DNA of 64,000 nucleotides, taken from the NCBI GenBank assembly GCA_947625655.1, contig CANQPD010000016.1, positions 1 through 64,000 on the forward strand, in the 5' to 3' direction. Shown here piece after piece: positions 53,414 to 62,277 of the stretch. Made by a program: the position numbers and the translations under genes. The first letter of the stretch is position 1; each line of letters opens with the position of its first letter. Under the pieces are notes generated by a model, which was not told the DNA's origin, ran no database searches, and saw nothing but the letters and a program-made list of their open reading frames with translations. The DNA is from an uncultured Dysosmobacter sp. Lineage in GTDB: Bacteria > Bacillota > Clostridia > Oscillospirales > Oscillospiraceae.

Positions 53414-54263
53414 AAAGAGCACACAGGCGCCCCGCCACACCGTGCAGGCGCTGTGGGCGCTGCTGACCAACAGCTATTTTCAGGGCTTCGCCCAGGGCAA
53501 GATCTACCAGGGCAGGCTGAAAAATCTCTGCGTGCCGGGGCTGAACTGCTATTCCTGCCCCGGCGCGGTGGGGGCGTGCCCCATCGGCGCGCTGCAGGCG
53601 GTCATCGGCAGCTGGAATTTCAAATTCGCCTTCTACGTGGCGGGCTTTTTGATGTTCGTGGGGGCGCTGATGGGCCGTTTCGTGTGCGGCTGGCTGTGCC
53701 CCTTCGGGCTGGTGCAGGAGCTGCTGCACAAGATCCCCTTCGGGAAGAAGATCAAGACCTTCCGGGGGGACAGGCTGCTGCGCAGGCTGAAGTATGTGAT
53801 TTTGCTGGTGTTCGTCATTTTGCTGCCGCTGTTCCTGGTGGATATTCTGGGCCAGGGGGCGCCCTGGTTCTGCAAGCTGATCTGCCCGGCGGGCACGCTG
53901 GAGGGCGGCGTTCCCCTGGTGCTGCTGAACAAGGCCATGCGGGGGGCCGTGGGCTGGCTGTACGCCTGGAAAAACGCGGTGCTGGCGGCGACCGTCCTGC
54001 TGTCCGTTGTCATCTACCGCCCCTTCTGCAAGTACATCTGCCCCCTGGGGGCGGTCTACGCGGTGTTCAACCCCATCTCCGTCTTCCGCTACCGGGTGGA
54101 TGCGGAGAAGTGCACCCGCTGCGGCGCCTGCGCCAGGGCCTGCCCCATGCAGGCCGATCCGGTGGCCAACGCCAACGACCCCGAGTGCATCCGCTGCGGC
54201 AGATGCAAGCAGGCCTGCCCCACCGGCGCGATCCGCTCCGGCTTTCGGGACAAGCGCCCTTGA
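53400..54263 (+). CDS. Membrane-bound 4Fe-4S protein (NapH/NosR-like)
   Basis: The 287-residue protein has five or so membrane segments, Cys motifs CYSCPGAVGACP (~50), CGWLCPFG (~97), FCKLICPAG and FCKYICPLG, and two classical 4Fe-4S motifs at the end (CTRCGACARACP and CIRCGRCKQACP). This is the NapH/NosR/CcoG-type electron-transfer layout. The start is TTG at 53400 or TTG at 53406; both overlap the CXXC peptide gene. With the two preceding genes it forms a redox operon. Confidence 0.88.
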   Translation: MELARKSTQAPRHTVQALWALLTNSYFQGFAQGKIYQGRLKNLCVPGLNCYSCPGAVGACPIGALQAVIGSWNFKFAFYVAGFLMFVGALMGRFVCGWLCPFGLVQELLHKIPFGKKIKTFRGDRLLRRLKYVILLVFVILLPLFLVDILGQGAPWFCKLICPAGTLEGGVPLVLLNKAMRGAVGWLYAWKNAVLAATVLLSVVIYRPFCKYICPLGAVYAVFNPISVFRYRVDAEKCTRCGACARACPMQADPVANANDPECIRCGRCKQACPTGAIRSGFRDKRP

Positions 54264-54271
54264 CTTCATGA

Positions 54272-54309
54272 AAAAGCAGCCCTTCCGCAAAAGCGGAAGG
54301 GCTGCTTTT
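54272..54309. terminator. Bidirectional terminator
   Basis: A 17-bp stem (AAAAGCAGCCCTTCCGC) with loop AAAA between the ferredoxin-type gene and the convergent brnQ. Confidence 0.9.
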
Positions 54310-54317
54310 TGCAAAAT

Positions 54318-55595
54318 TCACGCGTCCGCCCGGGAAAACCGGCTCATCAGGGCGCCCAGCAGGCCGCAGGCCACGGCGGGGAGCACCCAGCCGAAGCCCA
54401 GGGAGGCCAGCGGCAGCCGAGACAAAAACGCCAGCGGCGCGCCCAGCTCCTCCGCCACCGCCAGCACGCTGGCGGCCAGGGCCCCCAGGGCCGCCAGCCG
54501 CACCGTCAGGTCGGACCGGATGTGCCGGTCAAAGAAGGAGAGGGCGATCAGCACCAGGGTGGGCGGATAGACGATGTTCAAAACCGGCGTGGCGATGGAG
54601 ACGATCTGATCCAGCCCGAAGTTGGAGACCACCGCGCTGAACACGCAGATGACCACCGTCAGCAGGGTGTAGGAGATCCGTCCGCCGGAGAGCCTGGAAA
54701 AGTGGGAGGCGGCGGAGCTGACCAGCGCCACGGCGGTGGTGACGCAGGCCAGGGCCACCACCACGGAAAACAGGATCACGCCGGGATACCCCATCAGGTT
54801 CCGCACGATGGACACCACCAAAAAGGTCCGCAGCACGGTGAGGTCGAAAAAGGCGGAGGTGGTGACCCCCAGATAGGTCAGCCCCAGATAGACCGCCAGC
54901 AGCGCCGCCCCCGCCACGATCCCCGCGCCGGCCACCACCCGGAACTGCTCTTTGGGATCGTCATACCCCTTGTCCCGGGCGCTTTTCAGCACGATGATGC
55001 CAAACACCAGCGCCGCCAGCACGTCCAAGGTCTGATAGCCCGCCTCGATGCCCGTGAAGGGCACGTTGTCCACCAGCACCCGGTCCGGCGCCGGCCCGAT
55101 GGGGTCTATCACGCCCCTGACGATCAGGACCAGCAGGCCGATGAGCAGCGCCGGGGTCAGCACCTTGCCCACGATGTCCACCACGGCGGACTCCTTCAGG
55201 CACAGCAGCAGAATCAGCAGGAAGAACAGCGCGGAGAACAGCACCGGGCTGACGCCGGACACCAGCGGGGCCAGAGACATCTCATAGGTGGTGGCCGCCG
55301 TCCGGGGGATGGCCAGCATGGGCCCGATGCACAGCACAATGGCGCTCATCAAAAGGGCGGAGGGGATCCGCCCCAGCCGGCCAGTGATGCCCTCGGCCCC
55401 GCCGCGGCGGAGGACGGCGAACAGCGCCGCCAGCGCCAGCCCGATGTCCGCAAGGTAGTAGCAGGCGAAGCCCAAAAACCACTCCGCGCCGCAGCTCAGC
55501 CCCAGATAGGGCGGGAAAATGACGTTGCCAGCGCCGAAAAACATGGAAAACAGGGCAAATCCGATGACGAAGATATCCTTTCGCGTGTGACGCAT
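54318..55595 (-). CDS. brnQ: Branched-chain amino acid transporter, LIVCS family
   Basis: The 425-residue protein has twelve membrane segments and the BrnQ N-terminal signature FALFSMFFGAGNVIFPPYLG (residues 12-31), where a cation and substrate bind between broken helices. It takes up leucine, isoleucine and valine with sodium or protons. AAGGTGG lies 5 bases before ATG 55595; the GTG three codons earlier is less likely. The gene has an intergenic MITE 74 bases upstream. Confidence 0.93.
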   Translation of the reverse strand: MRHTRKDIFVIGFALFSMFFGAGNVIFPPYLGLSCGAEWFLGFACYYLADIGLALAALFAVLRRGGAEGITGRLGRIPSALLMSAIVLCIGPMLAIPRTAATTYEMSLAPLVSGVSPVLFSALFFLLILLLCLKESAVVDIVGKVLTPALLIGLLVLIVRGVIDPIGPAPDRVLVDNVPFTGIEAGYQTLDVLAALVFGIIVLKSARDKGYDDPKEQFRVVAGAGIVAGAALLAVYLGLTYLGVTTSAFFDLTVLRTFLVVSIVRNLMGYPGVILFSVVVALACVTTAVALVSSAASHFSRLSGGRISYTLLTVVICVFSAVVSNFGLDQIVSIATPVLNIVYPPTLVLIALSFFDRHIRSDLTVRLAALGALAASVLAVAEELGAPLAFLSRLPLASLGFGWVLPAVACGLLGALMSRFSRADA

Positions 55596-55668
55596 GAAAA
55601 CCACCTTTCCGGGATCGCAGGGACATTGCCGGTTGACAACGCGCGCTGATTGCGTAAAATCTTAATCG

Positions 55669-55800
55669 TACCCTCAGTGAACAAAGGGCAATACGCCTGC
55701 CAGCGGCTAAAATCAACGCTGCCGCCCGGCAACGAGGATAACGCCGTCAGATGCTCAAGATGCCCCGAAAAACCGTGCTGCCCTTTGTTCACTGAGGGTA
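55669..55800. mobile_element. Small MITE with 22-bp perfect terminal inverted repeats
   Basis: The 132-bp element begins TACCCTCAGTGAACAAAG at 55669 and ends with its exact 22-base complement at 55779-55800. Both ends read TA outermost, as expected if a TA target was duplicated by an IS630/Tc1-type transposase. It encodes no protein. Confidence 0.8.
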
Positions 55801-55943
55801 TTATATGGGATATTCCCCGAAAATGTCAATGCGGCGTCTTTTTGCAAAAAAAGCGGGAACTTTTTTCGTCCCGCCGCGTCTAAAGAGGGGATACCCCGGG
55901 GCAGTGAGCCGCCCCGGAGAACAAATGAAAAGGAGAAGCGACC

Positions 55944-56735
55944 ATGAGAAAAAGACTGCTGGCCCTGCTGCTGGCCCTGGCCATGACGGCATCCCTGGCC
56001 GCCTGCGGCAGCAGGCAGGCCCCCGCGGAGGAAGAGGAGCCGGACATGGAGACGGCGGAGCCGGAACAGGACGCCGGGACAGAGGAGACGGACGGCGGAG
56101 AGCCCGCGGACGATGCCATCCAGCCTGACACCGTGGACATCAACGACGGGAAGGCGGACCCGCAGCCGGAGCTCGGCAGCCGCCCCGCTGACCCGGCCGT
56201 GAAAGCGGAAGGCGGCAATCTTCCCGCTGACACCGCCCAGAAGCCTCAGAGCCAGCCGGTGCAGAAGCCCGAGACGCTCCCTGCGGAAAAGCCCGTGGAC
56301 AAACCCGCGGACAGTGAGAGCGCCCCCACAGCGGACCTGGCGGCCTTTTACGAGACCCTGTCCGCCGGGGAGAACTGGCCCGCCATGATGCAGGCGAATG
56401 GCGAGGTCCTGGACGCGTTCTACCCCGGGCTCTCCGATATCAGCACCAATCAGTGCGCGGTGTACACCGCCATGATCTCCGCCGCCGTGGGGGAGATCGC
56501 CCTGGTGGAGGTGCAGAGCGCCAGTGACGTCCAGAAGGTGAAGGACATCTTCCAGGCCCGCGTTGACTATCAGGTGGGCGACGATGAAAACCCCGGCGGC
56601 GCGTGGTATCCCGAGACCATTGAGGGCTGGAAGACCGGCTCCCGCATCGTCTCCAACGGTAATTTCGTGATGCTGGCGGCCCTGAGCGATGGGGCCGACG
56701 ATGTGGTGAACAGCTTCAACGCCCTGTTCGGCTGA
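55944..56735 (+). CDS. DUF4358-like lipoprotein
   Basis: The 263-residue protein has a signal peptide with lipobox LAAC (Cys 21), a long acidic and Pro-rich linker (25-125) and a C-terminal domain with VEVQSASDVQKVKDIFQARV (~190), typical of the DUF4358 family of clostridial lipoproteins. Function unknown. AAAAGGAG lies 7 bases before the ATG. A terminator follows. Confidence 0.8.
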   Translation: MRKRLLALLLALAMTASLAACGSRQAPAEEEEPDMETAEPEQDAGTEETDGGEPADDAIQPDTVDINDGKADPQPELGSRPADPAVKAEGGNLPADTAQKPQSQPVQKPETLPAEKPVDKPADSESAPTADLAAFYETLSAGENWPAMMQANGEVLDAFYPGLSDISTNQCAVYTAMISAAVGEIALVEVQSASDVQKVKDIFQARVDYQVGDDENPGGAWYPETIEGWKTGSRIVSNGNFVMLAALSDGADDVVNSFNALFG

Positions 56736-56752
56736 GTGTCTTCAGTATGCGC

Positions 56753-56790
56753 GGAAAAGGTGGACTTTCTTGCGAAAGTCCACCTTTTCC
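56753..56790. terminator. Bidirectional terminator
   Basis: A 17-bp stem (GGAAAAGGTGGACTTTC) with loop TTGC. It lies after the lipoprotein gene and before the 3' end of ade. Confidence 0.85.
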
Positions 56791-56872
56791 GCTGTCTTTT
56801 TCCTTTTGGCGCCCTCCCGTCCGGGACGCCGCCTTATCGGCCGAGCCCCGGAAAGGGCGGAAATTTTACAGC

Positions 56873-58660
56873 TTATTCCGCAATGATCGGAAGGAATTCC
56901 TGGGTGATGGCGTTAATCATCCCGAGATCCGTGAGCCTTGCGACAGGCACGACAGGCAGCGGCAGGATGGCCATATTGAAGAGCGGGAACGCCACGCCGG
57001 TCATGCCCAGCGTCTCCAGGGACGCCTTCAGGCGCTGGCTCTGCGCCGCGATCGTCTCAATGGGGGTGTTGGACATGAGTCCGGCCACCGGGAGCTTCAT
57101 CTCCGCCAAAATCTCGCCGTCCCGGACGCTGACATAGCCGCCGGCGTTTTCCTTCAGGCGCGCGATCGCCGTAACCGCGTTCTCGGGCTTATCGTAGATC
57201 ACAACGATATTGTGGCAGTCATGGGCCACCGTGCTGGCAACGGCGCCCTCCCTGATGCCGTAGTCCTTGACGATCGCCTGGCCGATGGTGCCGGTCCCGT
57301 AGCGGTTGATGACCGCCGCGTATTTCAAGCTGGGATCGCCGGAAATGTCCAAAAAGCCGTCCTTCACAGGGATATCCGCGGTCCCGAAATCGGTCATGAA
57401 GCCCTTGTTCGGATCAAAGACGATGATATTGCAGCGGGCGCTGGTCCGGTCCGCAGGCGCTGCGATCATCAGCTTTTCCGGCGCGGGAACGGGAATGGAA
57501 ACAGAGTTGATGCCCTCGATCTCGTAGTCCTTGTCCTCGATGACCGCCAGGAGCTTCCCATCCTCCGCCACCAGCTCGCCGCCATAGAAAACGGCCTTCG
57601 GCTCAAGATTTGTCAGGGAGTCAAACAGCGCCAGATCCGCGGTATAGCCCGGCGCCACCGCGCCGATCCCCTTGATCCCCGCCTCGCGGGCGGCGTTGAT
57701 GGTGGCCACTTTGATCGCGTCGATCGGATCAAAGCCGGCCCGGATGGCTTTGTTTGCGATATAGTTCTCGTGCCCGCGCTTCAGGATATCGTCGGATTCC
57801 GTGTCGTCCGTTGCAAATGTCACAAGATCTGTATACCGGAAATCCTTGACGCCCCGGATGATGTCGTCGATGTCCTGGGAGATGGAGCTCTCTCTGGCGT
57901 CCACATTGATGCCCACCCGGACGCGGTCTCTGGCGTCCTGGGCGCTGATGCACTCGTGGTCGCTCATCGGGCCGCCGCAGGCATAGGCCGAAAGCTCACG
58001 CCCATAAATGCAGAACGCATGTCCCTGGGCGAATTTCTCCTCATCAAGGCAGTGCCCCACCAGGGAGACCATTCTCGGCGCGTTGTTCATCACGCCGTAG
58101 TAGTCCATAACCTCCGCCAGGCCCGCGACACGGGGGAGCTTGAACAGCTCGGAGATCTCCTCCACGCCAAAGGAGGCGCCGCCGTTCTCCTTGCCGGGCA
58201 GGGAGGGAACGCAGGAAGGCGCGAGGATCAGCTGCCGCATGGGCAGATCTTCACTGCACTCATGCATATACCGGACGCCCTTGACGCCGAACACATTGCC
58301 GATCTCATGGGGATCGGTGATCACCGTGGTCGTCCCGTGGGGGATCACCGCCTTGGCAAAATAGCGGGGCGTCATCATCGTGCTTTCGATGTGGATGTGG
58401 GCGTCAACAAAGCCGGGCGTCAGGAACGCCCCCTTGGCGTCATACTCCTTTACACCCTCCAGCGGAGCCTCCGGCCGGTTGGTTTTATCGGGGTCGCATT
58501 GCACATGCGCAATGAAGCCCTCGCAGATCCCCACATCCGCGTCATAGACTTCTCCGGTGAAAACATTGACGACCTGCGCGTTTCGGATCACCAGATCGCA
58601 CGGAATGCGTCCGATCGCGGCATCCACGAGTCTTTCCCTGTTCTTCGGCTGAATCCTCAT
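56873..58660 (-). CDS. ade: Adenine deaminase
   Basis: The 595-residue amidohydrolase has the Ade motifs VDAHIHIESTMMTP (~85), HGTTTVITDPHEIGNV (~110), GHCLDEE, TFATDDTES and the C-terminal GMTGVAFPLFNMAILPL. It turns adenine into hypoxanthine and ammonia. GGAGG lies 8 bases before ATG 58660, favoured over the ATG five codons earlier. A palindromic operator lies just upstream (58681-58713), next to the end of a GntR regulator gene. Confidence 0.95.
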   Translation of the reverse strand: MRIQPKNRERLVDAAIGRIPCDLVIRNAQVVNVFTGEVYDADVGICEGFIAHVQCDPDKTNRPEAPLEGVKEYDAKGAFLTPGFVDAHIHIESTMMTPRYFAKAVIPHGTTTVITDPHEIGNVFGVKGVRYMHECSEDLPMRQLILAPSCVPSLPGKENGGASFGVEEISELFKLPRVAGLAEVMDYYGVMNNAPRMVSLVGHCLDEEKFAQGHAFCIYGRELSAYACGGPMSDHECISAQDARDRVRVGINVDARESSISQDIDDIIRGVKDFRYTDLVTFATDDTESDDILKRGHENYIANKAIRAGFDPIDAIKVATINAAREAGIKGIGAVAPGYTADLALFDSLTNLEPKAVFYGGELVAEDGKLLAVIEDKDYEIEGINSVSIPVPAPEKLMIAAPADRTSARCNIIVFDPNKGFMTDFGTADIPVKDGFLDISGDPSLKYAAVINRYGTGTIGQAIVKDYGIREGAVASTVAHDCHNIVVIYDKPENAVTAIARLKENAGGYVSVRDGEILAEMKLPVAGLMSNTPIETIAAQSQRLKASLETLGMTGVAFPLFNMAILPLPVVPVARLTDLGMINAITQEFLPIIAE

Positions 58661-58680
58661 ACCATGATCCTCCATTTCTT

Positions 58681-58713
58681 ATTCTAAAGGCGCAAAGGTT
58701 GCACCTTTAGAAT
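58681..58713. promoter_or_regulatory. Nested palindromic operator of ade
   Basis: ATTCTAAAGG (58681-58690) and CCTTTAGAAT (58704-58713) are perfect arms; between and overlapping them lies a second palindrome, AAAGGT-TGC-ACCTTT (58694-58708). It sits between the GntR gene and ade and is the likely GntR binding site. Confidence 0.65.
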
Positions 58714-58759
58714 AGCAAAAAGAAAAGGGGTTGTCTACCCCTTTTCCCCTTTTTTTCGT

Positions 58760-59512
58760 TCAATCGCTGTGATCGACCCGAAACAGGTCGAAATGGATCA
58801 ATGATGTGTCGAAATACGCCTTTCCCCAGACAACGGGTTCTTCGTGCCGGTCAAAGCCGATGGAATCCAGCAGGAGCACGGAGGCACACCGAAGCCTTGT
58901 CCGGTGGCCGAGGGCCTTGTGCATGCTCTCCGCCGTCACAGACTCCACGCGCACCCGGTCGCTCTGGACCTTGCGGCCGGCGCAGCGATCCAGCACCTCG
59001 AACGCAAAGCCGTTCTCCCACACTTCTTTTCCGGGCTTTTCCTGAAAAATATCCCGCCGGCACCAGCCCTCCGCCACGATGGCGGGGATCCCGTCGGCGT
59101 AGATCCAGTACTCCATGCGCAGCACTGTGTCGCCGGGGGCGATGCGCAGCTTCCGCGCCGCCTCCTCCCCGGCGGGCTCTTCCTCCAGCGCGTATATCTC
59201 GTGGCTGGAGGTATGGCCGCAGCGCTCGATAATGCTGCTGAAATCGATCATCTCCTGTAAGTTCACACAGACGGCAAGCGCCTCGGGATTAATAAAGGTC
59301 CCCATGCCGTGCTTTCGGAGGATGATCCCCTCAGCCGCCATCTGGCTCAGGACGGGCCGCAGCGTATTCCTGCTGACCCTGAGCTGATCCGCAAGCTCCT
59401 GCTCCGGCGGGAGCTTATAGTTTCCCTCCGCGTACTGGGCGGCAATGATATCCAGAAGCTGGCGGCGGATCATGTCTGATATGCTGTTTTTGTCAACCGG
59501 CCTGATCTTCAC
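58760..59512 (-). CDS. GntR-family regulator with UTRA domain
   Basis: The 250-residue protein has an N-terminal winged helix (KLPPEQELADQLRVSRNTLRPV, residues ~33-54, quoted in part) and a UTRA effector domain (about 95-245) with the arginine-rich strand VLRMEYWIYADGIPAIV. UTRA regulators sense small metabolites such as sugars or nucleobases. Being directly upstream of ade, it probably regulates purine salvage. The start is GTG with AAGGAG 7-8 bases upstream. The 59513-59761 gap holds promoters for this gene and the HPr-like gene and nothing else that I recognise. Confidence 0.9.
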   Translation of the reverse strand: MKIRPVDKNSISDMIRRQLLDIIAAQYAEGNYKLPPEQELADQLRVSRNTLRPVLSQMAAEGIILRKHGMGTFINPEALAVCVNLQEMIDFSSIIERCGHTSSHEIYALEEEPAGEEAARKLRIAPGDTVLRMEYWIYADGIPAIVAEGWCRRDIFQEKPGKEVWENGFAFEVLDRCAGRKVQSDRVRVESVTAESMHKALGHRTRLRCASVLLLDSIGFDRHEEPVVWGKAYFDTSLIHFDLFRVDHSD

Positions 59513-59761
59513 CCTTCCACTCCTTTCAAGCCCGCAAACCTATGAAAAGTACGGTTTCCAAAAACCCTCTGCCGTGACGGGCCTGAACCATTGTAGCATA
59601 TTAAAAACCGCGCCGCAACTCAAAACCTTTTTGCCTCGGAAACATCAAAGGACGAATGCGGAAATTCAAATTTTCTCTCCAAACTTTTTTAATAATCCCA
59701 CACAAATTTTGCCTGGGTGTGCTATACTTATTCGCAACAACTATTTTGAGGGTGAGATACA

Positions 59762-60019
59762 TTGCTTCAACAGACCATCCATGTACAGATCCCCTGCGCC
59801 CATATGAACGGCGCTGTCACGCGGTTCATTCAAAAAGCCAATTCGTTTTCCAGCCGCATCACTGTATCCTTCGGCAAGAACAATGTCAACGCCAAAAGCC
59901 TGCTGGGCCTGCTCTCCATGGATCTCCAGCAGGGCTCGGAGATCACAGTGACCGCCGACGGCGAGGACGCCGCGGAAGCCATCGCGGCCCTGGCGGCCGT
60001 TCTGGAACAGAATATCTGA
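59762..60019 (+). CDS. Crh-like HPr-family protein without the catalytic histidine
   Basis: The 85-residue protein aligns with HPr over its whole length. The regulatory serine is present (NAKSLLGLLSM, Ser 46 position) but the phosphocarrier motif is changed: where HPr has HARPA, this protein has MNGA, with a His one position early. It can hardly carry phosphate from PEP, and more likely acts in regulation like Crh. The start is TTG with GAGGGTGAG upstream. Structured repeat C begins directly after the stop. Confidence 0.8.
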   Translation: MLQQTIHVQIPCAHMNGAVTRFIQKANSFSSRITVSFGKNNVNAKSLLGLLSMDLQQGSEITVTADGEDAAEAIAALAAVLEQNI

Positions 60020-60021
60020 CG

Positions 60022-60245
60022 ACAGCCTGAACAATGCCTCGCTTTTTTGTCTGCTTCGCAGCCCAAAAAGCTCCCGCTTCGCGGCGCAACGGGCTGCTGC
60101 CGCAGCCCGTTTGCAGGCATTCGATTCAACACGAGGGGGCTCCCGCCCCCTCGTACTCCCCCTGCGAAACGGAATCTTTTTTCTCCAAACAGAGGTTTTT
60201 CGACAAGCTGACAGAAGGCCCCTGAGCCGCGGCTCAGGGGCCTTC
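60022..60245 (+). repeat. Structured repeat family, copy C, 5'-truncated, with terminator
   Basis: The copy lacks most of hairpin 1 and begins CGACAGCCTGAAC right after the HPr-like stop. It keeps closing stem AATGCCT (60034-60040) with AGGCATT (60115-60121), the GGGGGCTCCCGCCCCC hairpin and the end TTTTTCGACAAGCTG. The terminator hairpin of the tail operon (60214-60245, GAAGGCCCCTGAGCC arm) follows. The left terminator copy is absent, as expected if that side was deleted. Confidence 0.8.
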
Positions 60246-60280
60246 TGCGCTTTTTATGATCCCGGCGGAAAGCCGCTTCG

Positions 60281-60853
60281 TCAATTCTCCGGCGGCACCG
60301 CCAGCTGAAAGCTCTCCCAGGTGTGTCCCGCCGCTTCGACTTTCGCCCAGGTAAGGCCGGCCCGCTCACATTCCGCCCAGGTCAGATAGCGGAAGTAAAA
60401 TTCCACCTCCAGATGGCAGGGCAGGATATCCAGGATGATCTGCCTGATCTGCTCAAATTCCGCCGGGATGCCCGCCACCTCCGGGAAGACCACCCGCAGC
60501 TTTCCGCCGCCCATCTCCAGCGCCCGGGCCCGGATGCCGCAGCCCCGGATGGTGCGGTCGATGGCCGCCGGGGTCAGGCTGTCGCCGTCGATCTGAAGCA
60601 GCGCCGCAATGGCCGCCCGCCGCTCCTCCGCCGTCACCGCGGCGGGACGGCGGGCAAACAGCGTCTCCCGGCGGAGCAGGCCCTCGCCTTCCGCCGTGGC
60701 GGTGAGGGACTCCTGCTCCACGCTGTCCAGCCTGCCGCCGGCCGCGTCCAGCGCGCCGCCCAGCGCATAAAGCTCCGCGCCGCTGACGGAGCCGTCCGTC
60801 AGGTCATAGACGCCCAGAGGCGCCAGCAGCGCACGCAGGTACTGTTCATACAT
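60281..60853 (-). CDS. Phage tail protein, DUF2313/YmfQ type
   Basis: The 190-residue protein has the YmfQ pattern: an N-terminal segment AELYALGGALDAAGGRLDSV and a C-terminal EVEFYFRYLTWAECERAG. In contractile-tail clusters this gene directly follows the baseplate J gene, as here. It is the last tail gene; no fibre, holin or lysin follows before the terminator, so the cluster ends early. Confidence 0.82.
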   Translation of the reverse strand: MYEQYLRALLAPLGVYDLTDGSVSGAELYALGGALDAAGGRLDSVEQESLTATAEGEGLLRRETLFARRPAAVTAEERRAAIAALLQIDGDSLTPAAIDRTIRGCGIRARALEMGGGKLRVVFPEVAGIPAEFEQIRQIILDILPCHLEVEFYFRYLTWAECERAGLTWAKVEAAGHTWESFQLAVPPEN

Positions 60854-60854
60854 T

Positions 60855-61913
60855 TCAGCCCTCCATCTCCGTCACTTGCAGGGCGCCCAGCACAGGCAGA
60901 ACCGTGTCGTCCGCCGCCAGATCCGCCGCCGGCGCGGAAATGCGGTAGTTCTCCAGCCCCTCCAGAGCATACAGGCGGCTGCCCAGCTCCGCCAGCCGCA
61001 CCGGCCTGCCCAGCAGCCGGCCGGTAAAGAAATTCGTGATCGTCTGTTCCGCCGCCGCCTTGAGGGCGGTGAAATCCGCGCCCTCTCCGGCAGCCACCGC
61101 CACTGTCACATCCACGCTTTTCACCGTGGGGGCCTTTACCTCCACATCCACCGCGATCTCCCGTTTTTCCTGCAGCTCCGCCTGCAGTCCCGCCAGCAGC
61201 TCCGCCGAGGGAAGCCCGCCCTCCGCCGCGGCATAGACGTCCACCGTGCCGATCCCCCGCGCCCGCCCGACGGCCTTGGCCGCCGCCACGCCGGGATAGC
61301 CCATGGCGGTCTGCTCATACCAGGCCGCGTTGGCCCCGTTGGGCAGCCGCTGATAGCTCTCCAAAATACGGGCGCGGAACGATTCGTCGCCCTCCGCATC
61401 CCTGCCGCCGGAAAACGCTTTTGGGTTGGTACAGCCGGTCACCGCCACCGGGCAGGCGGTCAAAATGCATACCGCCTCCGGCACCACATTGCCGGCGGAG
61501 CCGCTCTCCAGCGCCTCCGCCGGCGCTTCCGCGAACACCTTCCCCTTCTCCAGCACCACGCTCTCCGTGGTCTGAAAGCGGGTCTCCTCCGCCGTCATGC
61601 ACACGGTGCCCGCCGGGATGGTCTGGTCCACCGCCGGAGCCGTCTCCACCGTAAAGCGGAGCGTCCCCGCCGCCTTGGCCGCAGGCGTCCGCTTCAGCCC
61701 CCGCATGGACCCGTGGTAGTCCAGATAGATCCCCCGGGCCGTCTGGGGAAAGCTCTGATCCAGCACCCAGTCCGCCTGGATGTCCAGAGACTGGATCTCC
61801 GCCGCCGCGGCCCACAGGCGCACCGCCAGATCGCAGCCCTCCTCCGGCACGAACCCCGCCCGCTCCGCAAAGGCCGCCAGCATGCTCTGATAGATCTCCT
61901 CGATGCCTCTCAC
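60855..61913 (-). CDS. Baseplate J family protein (XkdT-like)
   Basis: The 352-residue protein has the baseplate J/gp47 layout: N-terminal helices, a central domain with PAGTVCMTAEETRFQT (~100), GRDAEGDESFRARILESY (~170, quoted in part) and GTVDVYAAAEGGLP. It forms the wedge of contractile tail baseplates. GTG start with GGAG upstream; it abuts its neighbours. Confidence 0.92.
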   Translation of the reverse strand: MRGIEEIYQSMLAAFAERAGFVPEEGCDLAVRLWAAAAEIQSLDIQADWVLDQSFPQTARGIYLDYHGSMRGLKRTPAAKAAGTLRFTVETAPAVDQTIPAGTVCMTAEETRFQTTESVVLEKGKVFAEAPAEALESGSAGNVVPEAVCILTACPVAVTGCTNPKAFSGGRDAEGDESFRARILESYQRLPNGANAAWYEQTAMGYPGVAAAKAVGRARGIGTVDVYAAAEGGLPSAELLAGLQAELQEKREIAVDVEVKAPTVKSVDVTVAVAAGEGADFTALKAAAEQTITNFFTGRLLGRPVRLAELGSRLYALEGLENYRISAPAADLAADDTVLPVLGALQVTEMEG

Positions 61914-61926
61914 CTGTCGTCTCCTC

Positions 61927-62277
61927 TCATGTCAGAATATCCAGCGACACAGACATCACCTCGTCCCCGTGGGACAGGCCCACCGTCAGCGCCGCCCCGC
62001 CGGAGCCCTCTGCCAGCTCCACGCTCTCCACCCGCAGCCCCTTTTCACCCGACAGTGCTTCTGCCACGTACTGCTTGGCCGCCGCCTGCCGCTGGCTGGC
62101 GGGCAGCCGCCCCAGCTGCCACAGGCGGCTGCCCAAGTCCTCCCAAAAGGGAAAGGCCCCCCGCCTGGCGGTCAGCCGAAACAGCACCCGCTGCAAAAGC
62201 GCCTCCTGTCCGGCCGCCCGGCGCAGCCCGCCCACGCCGTCAGGCACGTAATCTCCGTTCCGCAGGATCAGTTCCAT
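61927..62277 (-). CDS. Baseplate protein, XkdS/DUF2634-like (gp25 role)
   Basis: The 116-residue protein has LLQRVLFRLTARRGAFPFWEDLGS (~25, in part) and a C-terminal beta domain. Size and order (between the spike-like protein and baseplate J) fit XkdS/gp25-type baseplate wedge proteins. ATG 62277 shares bases with the stop of the preceding gene. Confidence 0.78.
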   Translation of the reverse strand: MELILRNGDYVPDGVGGLRRAAGQEALLQRVLFRLTARRGAFPFWEDLGSRLWQLGRLPASQRQAAAKQYVAEALSGEKGLRVESVELAEGSGGAALTVGLSHGDEVMSVSLDILT

